From Streptomyces puniciscabiei (lineage in GTDB: Bacteria > Actinomycetota > Actinomycetes > Streptomycetales > Streptomycetaceae), in NCBI RefSeq assembly GCF_006715785.1, contig NZ_VFNX01000001.1, positions 6,304,001 through 6,368,000 of the forward strand: a stretch of DNA of 64,000 nucleotides, written 5' to 3'. This document shows positions 18,759 through 27,923 of this stretch, piece by piece. The position numbers and the translations under genes are program-made. Each line of letters begins with the position of its first letter. The first letter of the stretch is position 1. Under the pieces are notes generated by a model that searched no databases, was not told the origin of the DNA, and worked only from the letters and a program-made list of their open reading frames with translations.

Positions 18759-21700
18759 TCAGTCGAACAGCGGTGCCAGCGCGGTGTCGCCGGCCAGGAT
18801 CCGCCAGGCGGGTACCCGCACCGTCCGGCTCACCGGGCAGGGCTTGGCCCCATGGCCTCCGGAGGGCAGTCCGGTGAGCAGGTCGCCCCGCGCGTGGATG
18901 AGCCGAAGGTGCCGCGCAGGGTCGCCGTCGGGCCCCGGGCCGGGGTCCATCAGCACCGCCGTGTTCATGCCGGCGTCGGTGAACAGCAGGTCCACCGGAT
19001 GTCCGCCCACCAGCACCGTCCGCTCCAGATCGGTGATACCTCGTCCGGTCAGGTACCGCTGCAGGCGGTCGGCGAGGTCTTCGCGGACCGCGGTCACCGG
19101 GCCGGGCGTTTCGGCCTCGGCCGTCGTGCCGTCCTCGTCGGCTCCCAGCAGGGCCGAGCGCGCCGCGAGGAGGGCCGGCAGGCCGCTCTGACCCTGCCAG
19201 AAGGCGCGGCCGCCCACGGTGATCAGCTGCGACTTGGCCCGGGTGACCGCCACATTCCACAGGTTGACCTTGCTCGCGACCCAGTGCGTCGTCCGGGGCG
19301 GGGTGTTGTGCGCCGCCACCGGGCTGAGCACCATCACGTCGCGCTGTCCGCCCTGGAAGGTGTGGACGGTGCCGACCCGGACCCGGTCGTCGTCCCGCCA
19401 CATCCGTGCCAGTGTCTCCTTCTGCGCCCGGAACGGCGTGACCACTCCCACCGTCGCGTCCGGCGGAAGCCCTGCCAGCAGCCCGTCGACCACGCGCCGC
19501 ACGGCCTCAGCCTCCACCGCGTTCCGCCAGGACCGACCGTCGCCGCCGCGCGCCGATTCCCCCGACGGTACGTCGACCCAGCCGAGCACAGGTGCCGGGT
19601 CCGCCGCTCCCACCGGGTCGTGCGCCGGTGCCTGCCGCCGCACGTCCGTCAGCACCCGCAACCGGCCGCCGTAGCAGTGGCCGTTGACGATGTCCGCGAT
19701 CCGCGGATGGCAGCGGTAGTGCTCGTCGAGGAGCAGCGCGCTGCCGCCGTGCTGTTCGGCCGCGTGGTACGAGGAGTGCACGTGGTAGGTGAGGCGGTGG
19801 TGCTCCAGTTGCGCGGCGCTCAGCCCGGCCCGCACCCGTGCCTGCCGCTCCTGCTGCGGTGACACGCCGGGGATGTGCCCGAGCTGCATGGGGTCCCCGA
19901 TGATCAGTGCCCGGCGGGCCCGGAACAGCAGCGTCAGCACCGACGGAATGGAGCACTGGCTCGCCTCGTCGATGACCACGAGATCGAACAGCTTCGGGGT
20001 GAGTTCCAGCTGCCGCACCGAGTGGGTGCTGACGGCCCACCCCTTGATGTGCGTCATCAGGTTCTTCTGGCTGCGCTGGTAGCCGGATCGGCGGCGGAGC
20101 GCCTGGAGCCGCTGGTTCATGAGCCCGGCGGCCCGGCCAAGGGTCTCGGCGGACAGCGCGCGGGACAGTTCCGCCGACAGGCCGGACAGTGCCCCCGCCG
20201 TCACCAGCCGGGACTCCTTGAGCCCTTCCTCGTCCCATTCCCCGTGCCGGCGGACGAGCTCCCGCACCTCCCGCTCCACGGACACGATTGCGGCCAGAAA
20301 CTCCAGCAGTTCGGACGGCACCGGTCGTTCCGTCGCCCACTTCGGCCACCCCGGTCCGGTCCCCTCGGAGTGTTCCGCCCCCGCCGAGACCAGCGCGGCG
20401 AGCGCGCGCCCACGCCGCCGTGCCCCCAGCTGCCACCAGCGAGCCACGGCCGTCTTCCGCGCCCTCGCCGCCCACCGGCCCAGCGATGCAACGCCGTCCG
20501 CGTCAGCAGCCCAGGCCTCTTCGAGCAAGGACAGGGGAAGCTCCAGGGCTGCGGCCCGCTCCTCACGGTCGTGGAGCAGTTCCAGCAGCCGTTCTTCCTC
20601 ACCGACGTGGTGTGCCGCCTCCGCCCGCAGCCGGTCGGCCCTCGCCCGGGTGTTGCGCAGCTCGCCGCCCACGGTGGCCGATCCGCGGCGCGGCGCCTCG
20701 ACCGGTTCGGCGAGCAGCCGTTCCAGTTTGGCCGCCTCCCGCTCCAGCGCCTCTGCGTTGCCCGTCCGCATCAGCAGACCGGGCGCGATGTTGTCGCAGC
20801 GCTGGGCCACGACGTCCACGGCCTCGTTGTTCGTGGAGGCGACCAGCACCGACTGCCCCGCGGCGATGCAGGTGGTGACGACCGCCGTGACGACCTCGCT
20901 CTTGCCCGTGCCGGGCGGCCCGGTCGCCACCGTCAGTGGCTGTGTCATCGCCGACGAGATGACCTGTTCCTGGCTCTCGTTGCACGGCCCCGGAGCGATG
21001 AGTGTCACCGGGCTTGATGCGGTGGCGGTCGTGGCCGGCGTCTGCCGGGCCCCGCCGTTCAGCAGCGCGTCCAGGGCGGTGTCCGCGATCTGCGCGGTCC
21101 GCGTCGAGATCTGGAGCAGGTTGTCCACGAGCGCCTGGGTGGCCATGGCCTCCGCGCCCGAGGGGACGAGCAGTACGGCCGCATTGTGCGCGCCGGGCCG
21201 CAGTGCCTGCATGACCGTGCGGTCGCTGAGCGCGGACGGGTCCAGCGGTTCGAGTTCCGGAAGCCCCAGCTCCTCCAGCAACTCCCTTATGGCGCGCAGC
21301 ATCTGCGCGTCGTTGCCCTCCTGCCAGGCCGGCTGCCAACGGGCCACCAGGTCGGCGGCGTCGCCCGCGTCCAGGAGTTCCGAGACGACACCGCTGTGCA
21401 GGGACGGCACACCGCTGGGCCTGAGCACGTCCCGGCCGTCCTCGTCCGGCGCCAGCTCCATCTGCTGGATGAGCAGCGGCGCCAGCTCCACCGTCGCACG
21501 CCGCCCCCGGCCGCCGTCCCGCGCGGGCAGCGTGATCGCCGGATACCCGTACCAGTACTCCTGCCGCGTCCCCGCCTCGGTGCCCGGCCCGGTCCGCCCA
21601 TCCTGTGGGCGGGGCAGCGATCCGGGCGCGACGATGTGCGGTCCGCGGCCCGACTGGATGGTCTCCTCGCCCTGGGCGAGCAGGAAGTACCTCTCGTTCC

Positions 21701-22661
21701 GTCCGCCGTCCCGGTCGGGCCGCATTCCGGCCGCCGCCTGCGCGGTGAGGCAGTCCGCGTAGTACCGCAGCAGCCGCTGCGCATCGACGCCGTCCCGTTC
21801 GTCCGCCTCGGCCAGTGCCCGGGCCTTCAGCAGCGCGGGGGAGCGCCGGGCGGCTTCGCCGGCGTCGCGGGGGAGCGAGGGAAGCCGCACCGGTCGTGCC
21901 ACCGACCGGGCGAAGGGGAGGCTGCGGGTGGCCCTGATCGTGGACTTGGTGGGCCGCTGCTCCTCGGGCACGCCGTCGCGGGTCATCTGCGCGGTCAGGT
22001 AGTCGAAGAGGTCGTCCGGGGTGATCCAGCCGCCGTCCTTGATCCGGCCGTTGCGCAGCCCCTCGACGATCTCACCGGTGAACCGCGAGGTGCCGAGGCC
22101 GGAGCCGGGCGGCGCCATCGCGGAGGCCGCCTGGAGAGCGTCGGACGCGGTGATGAAGTACACGCCGGTCGGCCGCAGCAGGGTGCTCGGCACGGGCCGG
22201 TCCGGTTCCCCCGCCGGGCCCTTGGCGGTCCAGCCCTGGACGACGGAACCGCTGGAGCAGCAGTCCAGCAGGACCACTTTGGAGGCGGCCCGGCAGGACC
22301 CGAGCATCCTCTCCAGGAACTCCGCCGGTACGGCCGTGCCCGGCAGGTCGGCGGGGTCGGTGTCCCGGGTCAGGAAGTACAACTGGCCGTCCTGCTCGCA
22401 GTACTCGCCGTGCCCGCTGAAGTAGAGCAGCGCGGTCTCACTGGGCTGCCGGGCCTCCAGGAACGTCTCGACGGCGTGCAGCATCTCCGCGCGCGTCGGC
22501 TCGGCGGCCACCGCGCACTCGTTGTACATGCCGATCTCGGTGTTCTCCAGAACCGCCCGCATGTAGTGCAGATCGGCCCGCACGGCCGGGAGGTCCTGGT
22601 ACGCCTCGCTGTCGTACGTGGAGACACCGACGAGCAAGGCGTGGCGGTCGTTGTCGGTCAT
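18759..22661 (-). CDS. caspase-like peptidase fused to UPF1-like SF1 helicase
   Basis: A 1300-residue multidomain protein. Residues 1-250 are a C14/metacaspase-like peptidase: YFSGHGEY with His84 and VVLLDCCSSGS with the Cys134/135 nucleophile. Residues 280-540 are an all-alpha-rich linker with LLLVPSGAEAM. Residues 550-1165 are a superfamily 1 helicase of the UPF1/DNA2 type: Walker A GPPGTGKS 581-588, motif II DEAS 898-901, GDPMQL 922-927, LDEHYRCHP 979-987, GTVHTFQGGQRD 1097-1108, VAVTRAK 1137-1143. An Arg-rich coiled insert (640-860) separates motifs I and II. The last 110 residues (HPVDLLF ... AVLMDPGP ... VPAWRIL) look like a decayed nuclease-type fold. The EACC1-like gene ends six bases upstream. 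Predicted role: nucleic-acid-triggered suicide protease in a conflict system; this is inference. Confidence 0.85.
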   Translation of the reverse strand: MTDNDRHALLVGVSTYDSEAYQDLPAVRADLHYMRAVLENTEIGMYNECAVAAEPTRAEMLHAVETFLEARQPSETALLYFSGHGEYCEQDGQLYFLTRDTDPADLPGTAVPAEFLERMLGSCRAASKVVLLDCCSSGSVVQGWTAKGPAGEPDRPVPSTLLRPTGVYFITASDALQAASAMAPPGSGLGTSRFTGEIVEGLRNGRIKDGGWITPDDLFDYLTAQMTRDGVPEEQRPTKSTIRATRSLPFARSVARPVRLPSLPRDAGEAARRSPALLKARALAEADERDGVDAQRLLRYYADCLTAQAAAGMRPDRDGGRNERYFLLAQGEETIQSGRGPHIVAPGSLPRPQDGRTGPGTEAGTRQEYWYGYPAITLPARDGGRGRRATVELAPLLIQQMELAPDEDGRDVLRPSGVPSLHSGVVSELLDAGDAADLVARWQPAWQEGNDAQMLRAIRELLEELGLPELEPLDPSALSDRTVMQALRPGAHNAAVLLVPSGAEAMATQALVDNLLQISTRTAQIADTALDALLNGGARQTPATTATASSPVTLIAPGPCNESQEQVISSAMTQPLTVATGPPGTGKSEVVTAVVTTCIAAGQSVLVASTNNEAVDVVAQRCDNIAPGLLMRTGNAEALEREAAKLERLLAEPVEAPRRGSATVGGELRNTRARADRLRAEAAHHVGEEERLLELLHDREERAAALELPLSLLEEAWAADADGVASLGRWAARARKTAVARWWQLGARRRGRALAALVSAGAEHSEGTGPGWPKWATERPVPSELLEFLAAIVSVEREVRELVRRHGEWDEEGLKESRLVTAGALSGLSAELSRALSAETLGRAAGLMNQRLQALRRRSGYQRSQKNLMTHIKGWAVSTHSVRQLELTPKLFDLVVIDEASQCSIPSVLTLLFRARRALIIGDPMQLGHIPGVSPQQERQARVRAGLSAAQLEHHRLTYHVHSSYHAAEQHGGSALLLDEHYRCHPRIADIVNGHCYGGRLRVLTDVRRQAPAHDPVGAADPAPVLGWVDVPSGESARGGDGRSWRNAVEAEAVRRVVDGLLAGLPPDATVGVVTPFRAQKETLARMWRDDDRVRVGTVHTFQGGQRDVMVLSPVAAHNTPPRTTHWVASKVNLWNVAVTRAKSQLITVGGRAFWQGQSGLPALLAARSALLGADEDGTTAEAETPGPVTAVREDLADRLQRYLTGRGITDLERTVLVGGHPVDLLFTDAGMNTAVLMDPGPGPDGDPARHLRLIHARGDLLTGLPSGGHGAKPCPVSRTVRVPAWRILAGDTALAPLFD

Positions 22662-22667
22662 CGCCGC

Positions 22668-23048
22668 TCAGCCCGCCGTCGCCCCGTCGCCGCCGTCAGT
22701 GAGGAACCGCTCGATCAGCGTGTCGTCCTCGCGGGCCTCCTTGCCGGTGATGTGCAGGGTCGCCCCGTCGGGCCGCTTGACGACGATGGTGCGCTGAGGG
22801 ACCCGCGCCAGCCACGTCTGCACCAGCGCGACGACGAACGAACCGGCGCTCAGCAGCAGCCCGACGGTCTCGGCGGACGGGCCGCCCTTGTCGCCGGCCC
22901 CCGCAGGGCTGCCGGGTTCGGGAAGGTCCAGCCTGGCCGTGGAGTCCGCCGCGGCCAGCGCGGCGAGCAGTTCGCGTGCTTCCTTGCGGGCGCGCAGCGG
23001 GTCCTCGTCGACGACGGAGATGCGGAATCCGGAGTGGTTGTCGTGCAT
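22668..23048 (-). CDS. EACC1-like (effector-associated constant component) small protein
   Basis: A 126-residue protein. An alpha/beta N-terminus (FRISVVDEDPLRARKEAREL) is followed by a linker, one hydrophobic helix (VGLLLSAGSFVVALVQTWLA) and a C-terminal beta unit TIVVKRPDGATLHITGKEA plus LIERFL. This order matches small proteins called effector-associated constant component 1, which accompany caspase or other effector genes in actinobacterial conflict loci. It lies six bases upstream of the caspase-helicase start, so the pair forms an operon. It may tether or restrain the caspase at the membrane (inference). A GGGGGAGC site precedes the ATG at a rather long distance. Confidence 0.65.
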   Translation of the reverse strand: MHDNHSGFRISVVDEDPLRARKEARELLAALAAADSTARLDLPEPGSPAGAGDKGGPSAETVGLLLSAGSFVVALVQTWLARVPQRTIVVKRPDGATLHITGKEAREDDTLIERFLTDGGDGATAG

Positions 23049-24029
23049 GGCGGTGTCGTGCTCCCCCTGGGCTCACCGGCTCCTTGCCGGGCGAACGACA
23101 CTAGCGCCCGGCACTGACACCGAAGGCCCCGTTCTGCTGTGTTCTCCAGGCCGTTGGCCTGAAAGTGCTTGCCGATGGCCGGGCCTGTGCGTCTCATGTC
23201 AGGGGGATCGAGGCGCCTGGAGGGCAGATCCCCTCCAGGCAACCGATGCAGTTTGACCAGCGAAAACAGCTCCGATCGCCACAAGCTGCGGACGGCTGGT
23301 CCGGGTATGGTCCGGATCTTGGTTCGAAGGTTCGTGGTGATAAGCGCTGCGCGCATGTCGCGCTTGTACGACGATGACGGCCTCGGCACTGCTTCGAGAG
23401 GCGACGACGGGCCGCAGAAGACTGTCCTGAACGGGCTGCACCAAGGCTGGATCCGGCGCTGGCGGAGGCCAGCGGCGGTTTCTTCGGCCCGGCCCTACAA
23501 CCGTGGCGCTGTCCTCGCAGGACCGCGACGACGCCGCGTTGAGAATTCGCCCCGTGGGGGCTCGGTTGGCCGAGGTGGCGCGGCGGTGGGTTGATCAGTG
23601 CCTACCAGTGCCTCCCGACCCTGTGACGCCCCCGGGTCATGGTCGCAGAACCACGGTTCGAAGGGCCGGCTCCGGCGCACTATGGCTGTGAGTGCGCTTC
23701 CGCTGCTTTTCGCCATTCGCCGGCAGAGCTCCGCTTGGCGTGACCGGGGCTGTTTCCGCAGGTGAGAGACGGACGGTCAGGCGCCGCGTGAGGGCTGGCG
23801 GAAAGGGCCATGGTGAACCGCTTGAGAGCTGAGAAGGGCATTCGCCCAGCTGAGCTGCCCCAGGCTCGCTGCCCCGTGAATGGGCCTGACGGTGTGGCCC
23901 TCCTGGCCTGATGGCGACTCGACCGGGACGTAGCGCCGTGATGACCCATCAGCTGCTGTCAGTGCCCACTGCTACACCCTTTTGTTGGGATGAGCCGCGC
24001 TCCGCGGCGCACCGACGGGAGGCGGAAAC
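23049..24029. other. 980-base stretch without a recognisable gene
   Basis: Short frames on both strands show no family similarity. A ten-base perfect inverted repeat, GCCTGGAGGG/CCCTCCAGGC with a six-base loop, lies at 23215-23240 and may be a terminator. The base composition drops slightly in places, as in decayed or acquired DNA. The promoter of the EACC1/caspase operon should lie just right of 23048. Confidence 0.5.
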
Positions 24030-24242
24030 ATGTCGAAGGTACCGGAGGGGTTCCACCGGGTACGCGGACACATCCGTCGCAATCCGAAGCCCAGGAGCGC
24101 CAAGCGCATGAGCGGTTGGATGATTGCCGGCTTACTGGCCGGCGTGTGGCTGTGGGGGCAGGTGTTCGGGTTCAGTGAGTCCACCGCCACCACACCGCCG
24201 ACGGATCCGAAGCCGACGGCCAGCGCGACGGCCGACCGCTGA
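24030..24242 (+). CDS. small single-pass membrane protein
   Basis: A 70-residue protein: a basic N-terminus (VRGHIRRNPKPRSAKR), one helix (WMIAGLLAGVWLWGQVFGF) and a Thr/Pro-rich external tail. It overlaps the next gene by one base (TGATG), so the two are translationally coupled. The function is unknown. The ATG is preceded by GGAGGCGGAAAC. Confidence 0.55.
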   Translation: MSKVPEGFHRVRGHIRRNPKPRSAKRMSGWMIAGLLAGVWLWGQVFGFSESTATTPPTDPKPTASATADR

Positions 24243-24857
24243 TGGGACGGATACGTCTGCGGCGCCCTCGCGGAGCCGCGGAACTGGTCGCAGCGGCTGT
24301 GGTCGCCCTGGCTGTGCTCGTCCTGGTGGCGCGGACGGCGGCCACGGCGGTCGGCACACTGAAGGCGGCCTGGCCTGCCCTGCTGGCTCTCGCCCTGCTC
24401 ACGGGAGCCGTCGCGGCGTGGCGGATCAGGCAGGCGACCACGATGCGGCGTCGGGAGAAGGAGCGGCTGGCCACTCTGCGGATCACGCTCGCGGAGTTCG
24501 ACACCATGGACGACCGTCGCTTCGAGTACGCCCTGCGGGATCTGCTGGTCCGCGATGGATGGCCGGCCCGCAGAGTGGGTGGTGGCGGCGACCAGGCCGC
24601 CGACGTCATCGGTGACCATCCGCAGCGCGGCCGGATCCGTGAAGGGGACGGCCGGGCCGGTCCACAAAGCCGATCACGCTGTCGTCGTCACCAACGGAGC
24701 CTTCACCCGCGATGCCATGGCGTGGGGCGACCGGCACGGCGTCCACTGGATCGACCGGGAAACGCTACGGCGCTGGGCCGAGGACGGTGCCGCTCTGCAC
24801 GAGCTCCTCGGATTGTCTGCGCGCTCCCGCCCGAGCCGACTCAGGCGTGCGGCATGA
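24242..24857 (+). pseudogene. membrane-anchored Mrr-like restriction endonuclease, catalytic core deleted
   Basis: The first frame gives two membrane helices, a basic linker, then FDTMDDRRFEYALRDLLVRDG and GGGGDQAADVIG, the opening helix and first catalytic Asp strand of an Mrr-type nuclease. The frame breaks at about 24640. A second frame resumes at VKGTAGPVHKADHAVVVTNG, then FTRDAMAWGDRHGVHWID and a stop at 24855. The segment between them, which in relatives carries the QxK strand, is missing. The protein is therefore both frameshifted and without its catalytic lysine. It overlaps the small membrane protein upstream. Confidence 0.7.
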
Positions 24858-24897
24858 CTGGCAAAGATCGTGATCGCTGCCCAAGTCGTCTGGGGGT

Positions 24898-25344
24898 GTG
24901 GTGTTCGACGAGGACGGGTCGCTCGACCCGCTGCTGAAGTTCCTGCTGTATGCGGTCGTCGCGCTGGCCGTCGGCAAGATGCTCTGGGAGTGGCTCACCG
25001 AGGACGTCGGTCAGTGGATCACCGTAGATCTACGGGGGCTGATAGCAGATCACCCGTGGTCGACCGGGCCCATCGTCGCCGGCGGACTCGCCGTGCTGCT
25101 CCTGCTCGGCAGAATCTTGTCATTCCTGTTCGACGTCAACACGTACGCCGACGCGGACAACACGTTCGTCGCTCCCTCTGGGGATGCGATCGAGTCGGAC
25201 GCACTGACCTTCAAGATGAAGCAGCTCTCGTTGATGAGTGCGACGGGTTTCGAGCAGGCGTGTACTGATCTCCCGGCCCGGGACGGATTCCGGAGTCCCA
25301 GCCCCCGTCGGTCTGGTGGAGGCCATGTTGGGCACGCCGGGTGA
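24898..25344 (+). pseudogene. second Mrr-like endonuclease, truncated after first helix
   Basis: 148 residues from a GTG behind GGGGG. Two membrane segments (LLKFLLYAVVALAVGKML and GPIVAGGLAVLLLLGRILSF) are followed by KQLSLMSATGFEQACTDLPARDGFR, the same N-terminal nuclease helix seen in the preceding gene (FEYALRDLLVRDGW). The catalytic strands that should follow are absent and the frame ends in low-complexity sequence at 25344. The arrangement suggests a tandem pair of related membrane-anchored nucleases, both disabled. The start of a gene of another type cannot be excluded. Confidence 0.5.
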
Positions 25345-25673
25345 GGAGACTCCCCTCCGTGGTCCCCTCTGCGGATTCTTCGGCGACCACTGGCAGCAGA
25401 GCTACGACAAGGTGTGCGGGACCATCGACGACCCGCGCGTGAAACCGATCTCAGGACGCGCAACCGCCGGTCGCAGCGCGCTGGGCAGAACCATCTACGA
25501 CCGTGACCTGCGTGGTGAGGCGCACGAGGCACTAGGTCCGCTTCCTGCATTTTCGTGAAGATGTCACCCGCGGTGCTGGGGGCCCTGATCACCTGATGCC
25601 GCCATCTACCTTGCCCGCGTGCACCCAACTCTCGCCCAGCCCCGCTCACGCTGCATACTCATCTCGGGCCTGG
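25345..25673. other. intergenic stretch downstream of the kinase-phosphatase-vWA operon
   Basis: Plus-strand frames here (for example around GFFGDHWQQSYDKVCGT) look partly coding but match no family I know; they may be remains of the second nuclease locus. No terminator of note is seen past the kinase stop at 25674. Confidence 0.3.
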
Positions 25674-27923
25674 TTAGTGGCCCGTCAACAGGAATGTGAC
25701 GTATTTCCGGACACCGAGGTTGCGGCGGGTCTCCGTCCGTGCGGCGCTGAGTTCGCCCTTCACCCTCGCTCGTTCCGCCTCGGCGCCGCTCAACTGCTTC
25801 TGGCGTTGCAACAGGTCGGCACGCTTGCGCTGGGTCTCCATAGCGCGCTGCTGGCGGTCGGCCGTGAGCCTCTGCCGTTCGTCGGTGATCCGCTTCTGTA
25901 GGGCATCCCGGTCCTGCTGGGCCTTGCTCTCCGCCTGCTTTACCTCCCGGTCGTACTGCGCCCGCAGCGTGGCGATCTCTGCGCGGATCCTCGTCAGGGC
26001 TGGCCCAGGCAGCTTGGCGGGTGCGGAAGCCCTTGCCCGTTGCTCCAGGGACCGGCGCCATGCGTCGAGGGCGGTCGCCCGCGCTTCGCCCACGCCGGCC
26101 ACGCGGACGTGGTGGCCGCCTGGGCGGACGAAGTAGGCGACACGGCTCCCGGAACCCTGGCTTTGGGAGTAGGACACCCCCGTGAAGTCGGCCGCGGTGC
26201 GGATACCAGCCTGCACCAAAGCCCCGACCGTCTTGGCGCCCATGTTCGGCAGCGACCGCGCTTCCTGGATCGAGGTGGCGCGCAGCTTCACCTCGACGTG
26301 CTGACGCACCGCCGGTTCCAGCGCGGCGGCGATCATGCTCTGCTCTCTGGCGGGAAGCTCCGCCTTGCGCTTGCGGGACTGGTCGGTGCGTCGGTTCAGC
26401 TCCATGGTGATGCGGGCCAGTCCGTCGCGCAGGTCGGTCTGGAGGGTCTGGATGCGCTTGTCAGTGGCCGCGCCGTCCTTGGCGGTGGCGGCATCCAGCT
26501 TCTGGATCTCCTGTTCCAGTCGCCGGTGTGCGCCCGCCGGATCCTTGAGTTCGCGGACCCGGCGACGTAGTCCCCGGACCCGTTGGTGGGCGGTTCGACA
26601 CTCCGGCCTGAGCCGCCGGCCTACGCCGATCACGGCGGCCGAGGCGATCAGGGCGGCCCCCTGCGCGGCGGGAAGATAGCCTGCCGGCTGTCCGACAGCG
26701 ACCGTGAGCACGCCGGGGGCGGCGGTGCTCAGTACGGCGGTGGCCGCGGCCGCCAGGTCGCGAGGGCGGCGCCCGGTGAAGCCCGCGGAGACGGGGGCCG
26801 GCGCGCTGGTCGGCACCGCACTGGCGGGGGCGGACGCCACGCGATCCACCAGCCAGGCTGGGATGCCACCGGAAGGTGCATGTGCCGGGGCCGCGGCACC
26901 CGTCGTAGCGCCGGTCGCCGTCGGAGCCGCGGCGCCGCCCTTTCGCTTGCGGGGTGGGGCGGAGAGCGTGAGCGCGTCGGCGGTCAGGCGGGGCAGCGTG
27001 GAGCAGGGTTGCCCGAGGAAGCCCCGGACGCGGGCGGCCTCCGCGCGGAGCCGTTGGTCGGAGTGGCCGAGGAGCACGGACCAGGCCAGTGACGTCGCCG
27101 GGTCCTTGAAGTCGGGCTCCGAGAGGATCAGGTACTCGCCCTGGCTGTCGTGAAGCTGAGTCCACAGGCTTGAGTCGGTAGCGACGGCGAGCAGGGAGAG
27201 GTGGATGAGCCAGGCCGAGAAGCGGTCCATGGCAGGCCCGAAGTCGGCGGCGCCGCGTTGCGGCGACTGGTAGTTGCGGTGGCCGTTCTCCGTCGCCGCC
27301 TCGCCCTTGAGAGCGGGGACGTACATGCCGTCGTAGTCGACAAGCCTCAGGGTGCTGTCGGCCGCCACGAGGATGTTGCCGTGCTGCAGGTCGCCGTGGG
27401 CGATGCCATGGTCCTCCAGGTCGCCCACCATCGCGAGGAAGCGATCGGCGAGGGCGTGGACGGCAGCCGAGTCGTGGCGGTGACGATCGATCCACGACAT
27501 GAGGTCGGTGCCCTGCACCCACGCCATCCGGACCACCGGGAACCAGTCGCCGAGGGCCAGCACGCCCTGCTCCAAAAACTCGAAGCGCACAGGCCACGGT
27601 TGAGAGAGGCTGCCCGTGTCGAGCGCGCGCAGAGCAGTGCTGATCGCTGTGTAACGGGCACCGATGGCGGAGGTGTCCCGGGTGAAGCACTTGAGCGCGT
27701 AGCGCTCCCCGTCCGGCGCGGTGACGGAGAAGACGCTGGCAAAGTTGCCGGAGATCGCCTTGGGCCCGAGGACGGGGCTCTGCTGGACGGTTCCGTGCTG
27801 GAGATCAGGATCGCGGAAGCAGAGTTCGGGGTGTTGCAGGGCCTCAGCGTAGTTCGCGCCCGTAGGGAATTTCCGGACCCCACCGGTTCCGGTGGCGGGG
27901 CGACCGCCGGAGGACACAGCCAT
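25674..27923 (-). CDS. atypical protein kinase with helix-hairpin-helix domain (YegI-like, TerY-P triad)
   Basis: A 749-residue protein. Residues 50-320 are a protein-kinase-like fold: YALKCF with Lys78, HGDLQHGN (Asp178, Asn183) and DYDG 196-199 in place of DFG. A Pro/Ala-rich linker and two hydrophobic segments (about 390-440) follow, then coiled coil, a helix-hairpin-helix (SIQEARSLPNMGAKTVGALV) and a long C-terminal coiled coil rich in Gln/Arg. E. coli YegI and the kinases of TerY-P triads share this layout. The ATG overlaps the stop of the PP2C gene (TGATG), so translation is coupled. Partners are the PP2C and vWA proteins; it probably signals in a stress or anti-phage response (inference). 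Confidence 0.8.
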   Translation of the reverse strand: MAVSSGGRPATGTGGVRKFPTGANYAEALQHPELCFRDPDLQHGTVQQSPVLGPKAISGNFASVFSVTAPDGERYALKCFTRDTSAIGARYTAISTALRALDTGSLSQPWPVRFEFLEQGVLALGDWFPVVRMAWVQGTDLMSWIDRHRHDSAAVHALADRFLAMVGDLEDHGIAHGDLQHGNILVAADSTLRLVDYDGMYVPALKGEAATENGHRNYQSPQRGAADFGPAMDRFSAWLIHLSLLAVATDSSLWTQLHDSQGEYLILSEPDFKDPATSLAWSVLLGHSDQRLRAEAARVRGFLGQPCSTLPRLTADALTLSAPPRKRKGGAAAPTATGATTGAAAPAHAPSGGIPAWLVDRVASAPASAVPTSAPAPVSAGFTGRRPRDLAAAATAVLSTAAPGVLTVAVGQPAGYLPAAQGAALIASAAVIGVGRRLRPECRTAHQRVRGLRRRVRELKDPAGAHRRLEQEIQKLDAATAKDGAATDKRIQTLQTDLRDGLARITMELNRRTDQSRKRKAELPAREQSMIAAALEPAVRQHVEVKLRATSIQEARSLPNMGAKTVGALVQAGIRTAADFTGVSYSQSQGSGSRVAYFVRPGGHHVRVAGVGEARATALDAWRRSLEQRARASAPAKLPGPALTRIRAEIATLRAQYDREVKQAESKAQQDRDALQKRITDERQRLTADRQQRAMETQRKRADLLQRQKQLSGAEAERARVKGELSAARTETRRNLGVRKYVTFLLTGH

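Noticed and set aside
23503..23691. Short plus-strand frame in the large gap before the Mrr-like genes
   Set aside because: No similarity, no good start and ordinary shadow composition.
25238..25558. Plus-strand frame downstream of the second Mrr-like remnant
   Set aside because: Some protein-like wording, but it overlaps the end of the previous frame and matches no nuclease strand; reported only as a possible remnant.
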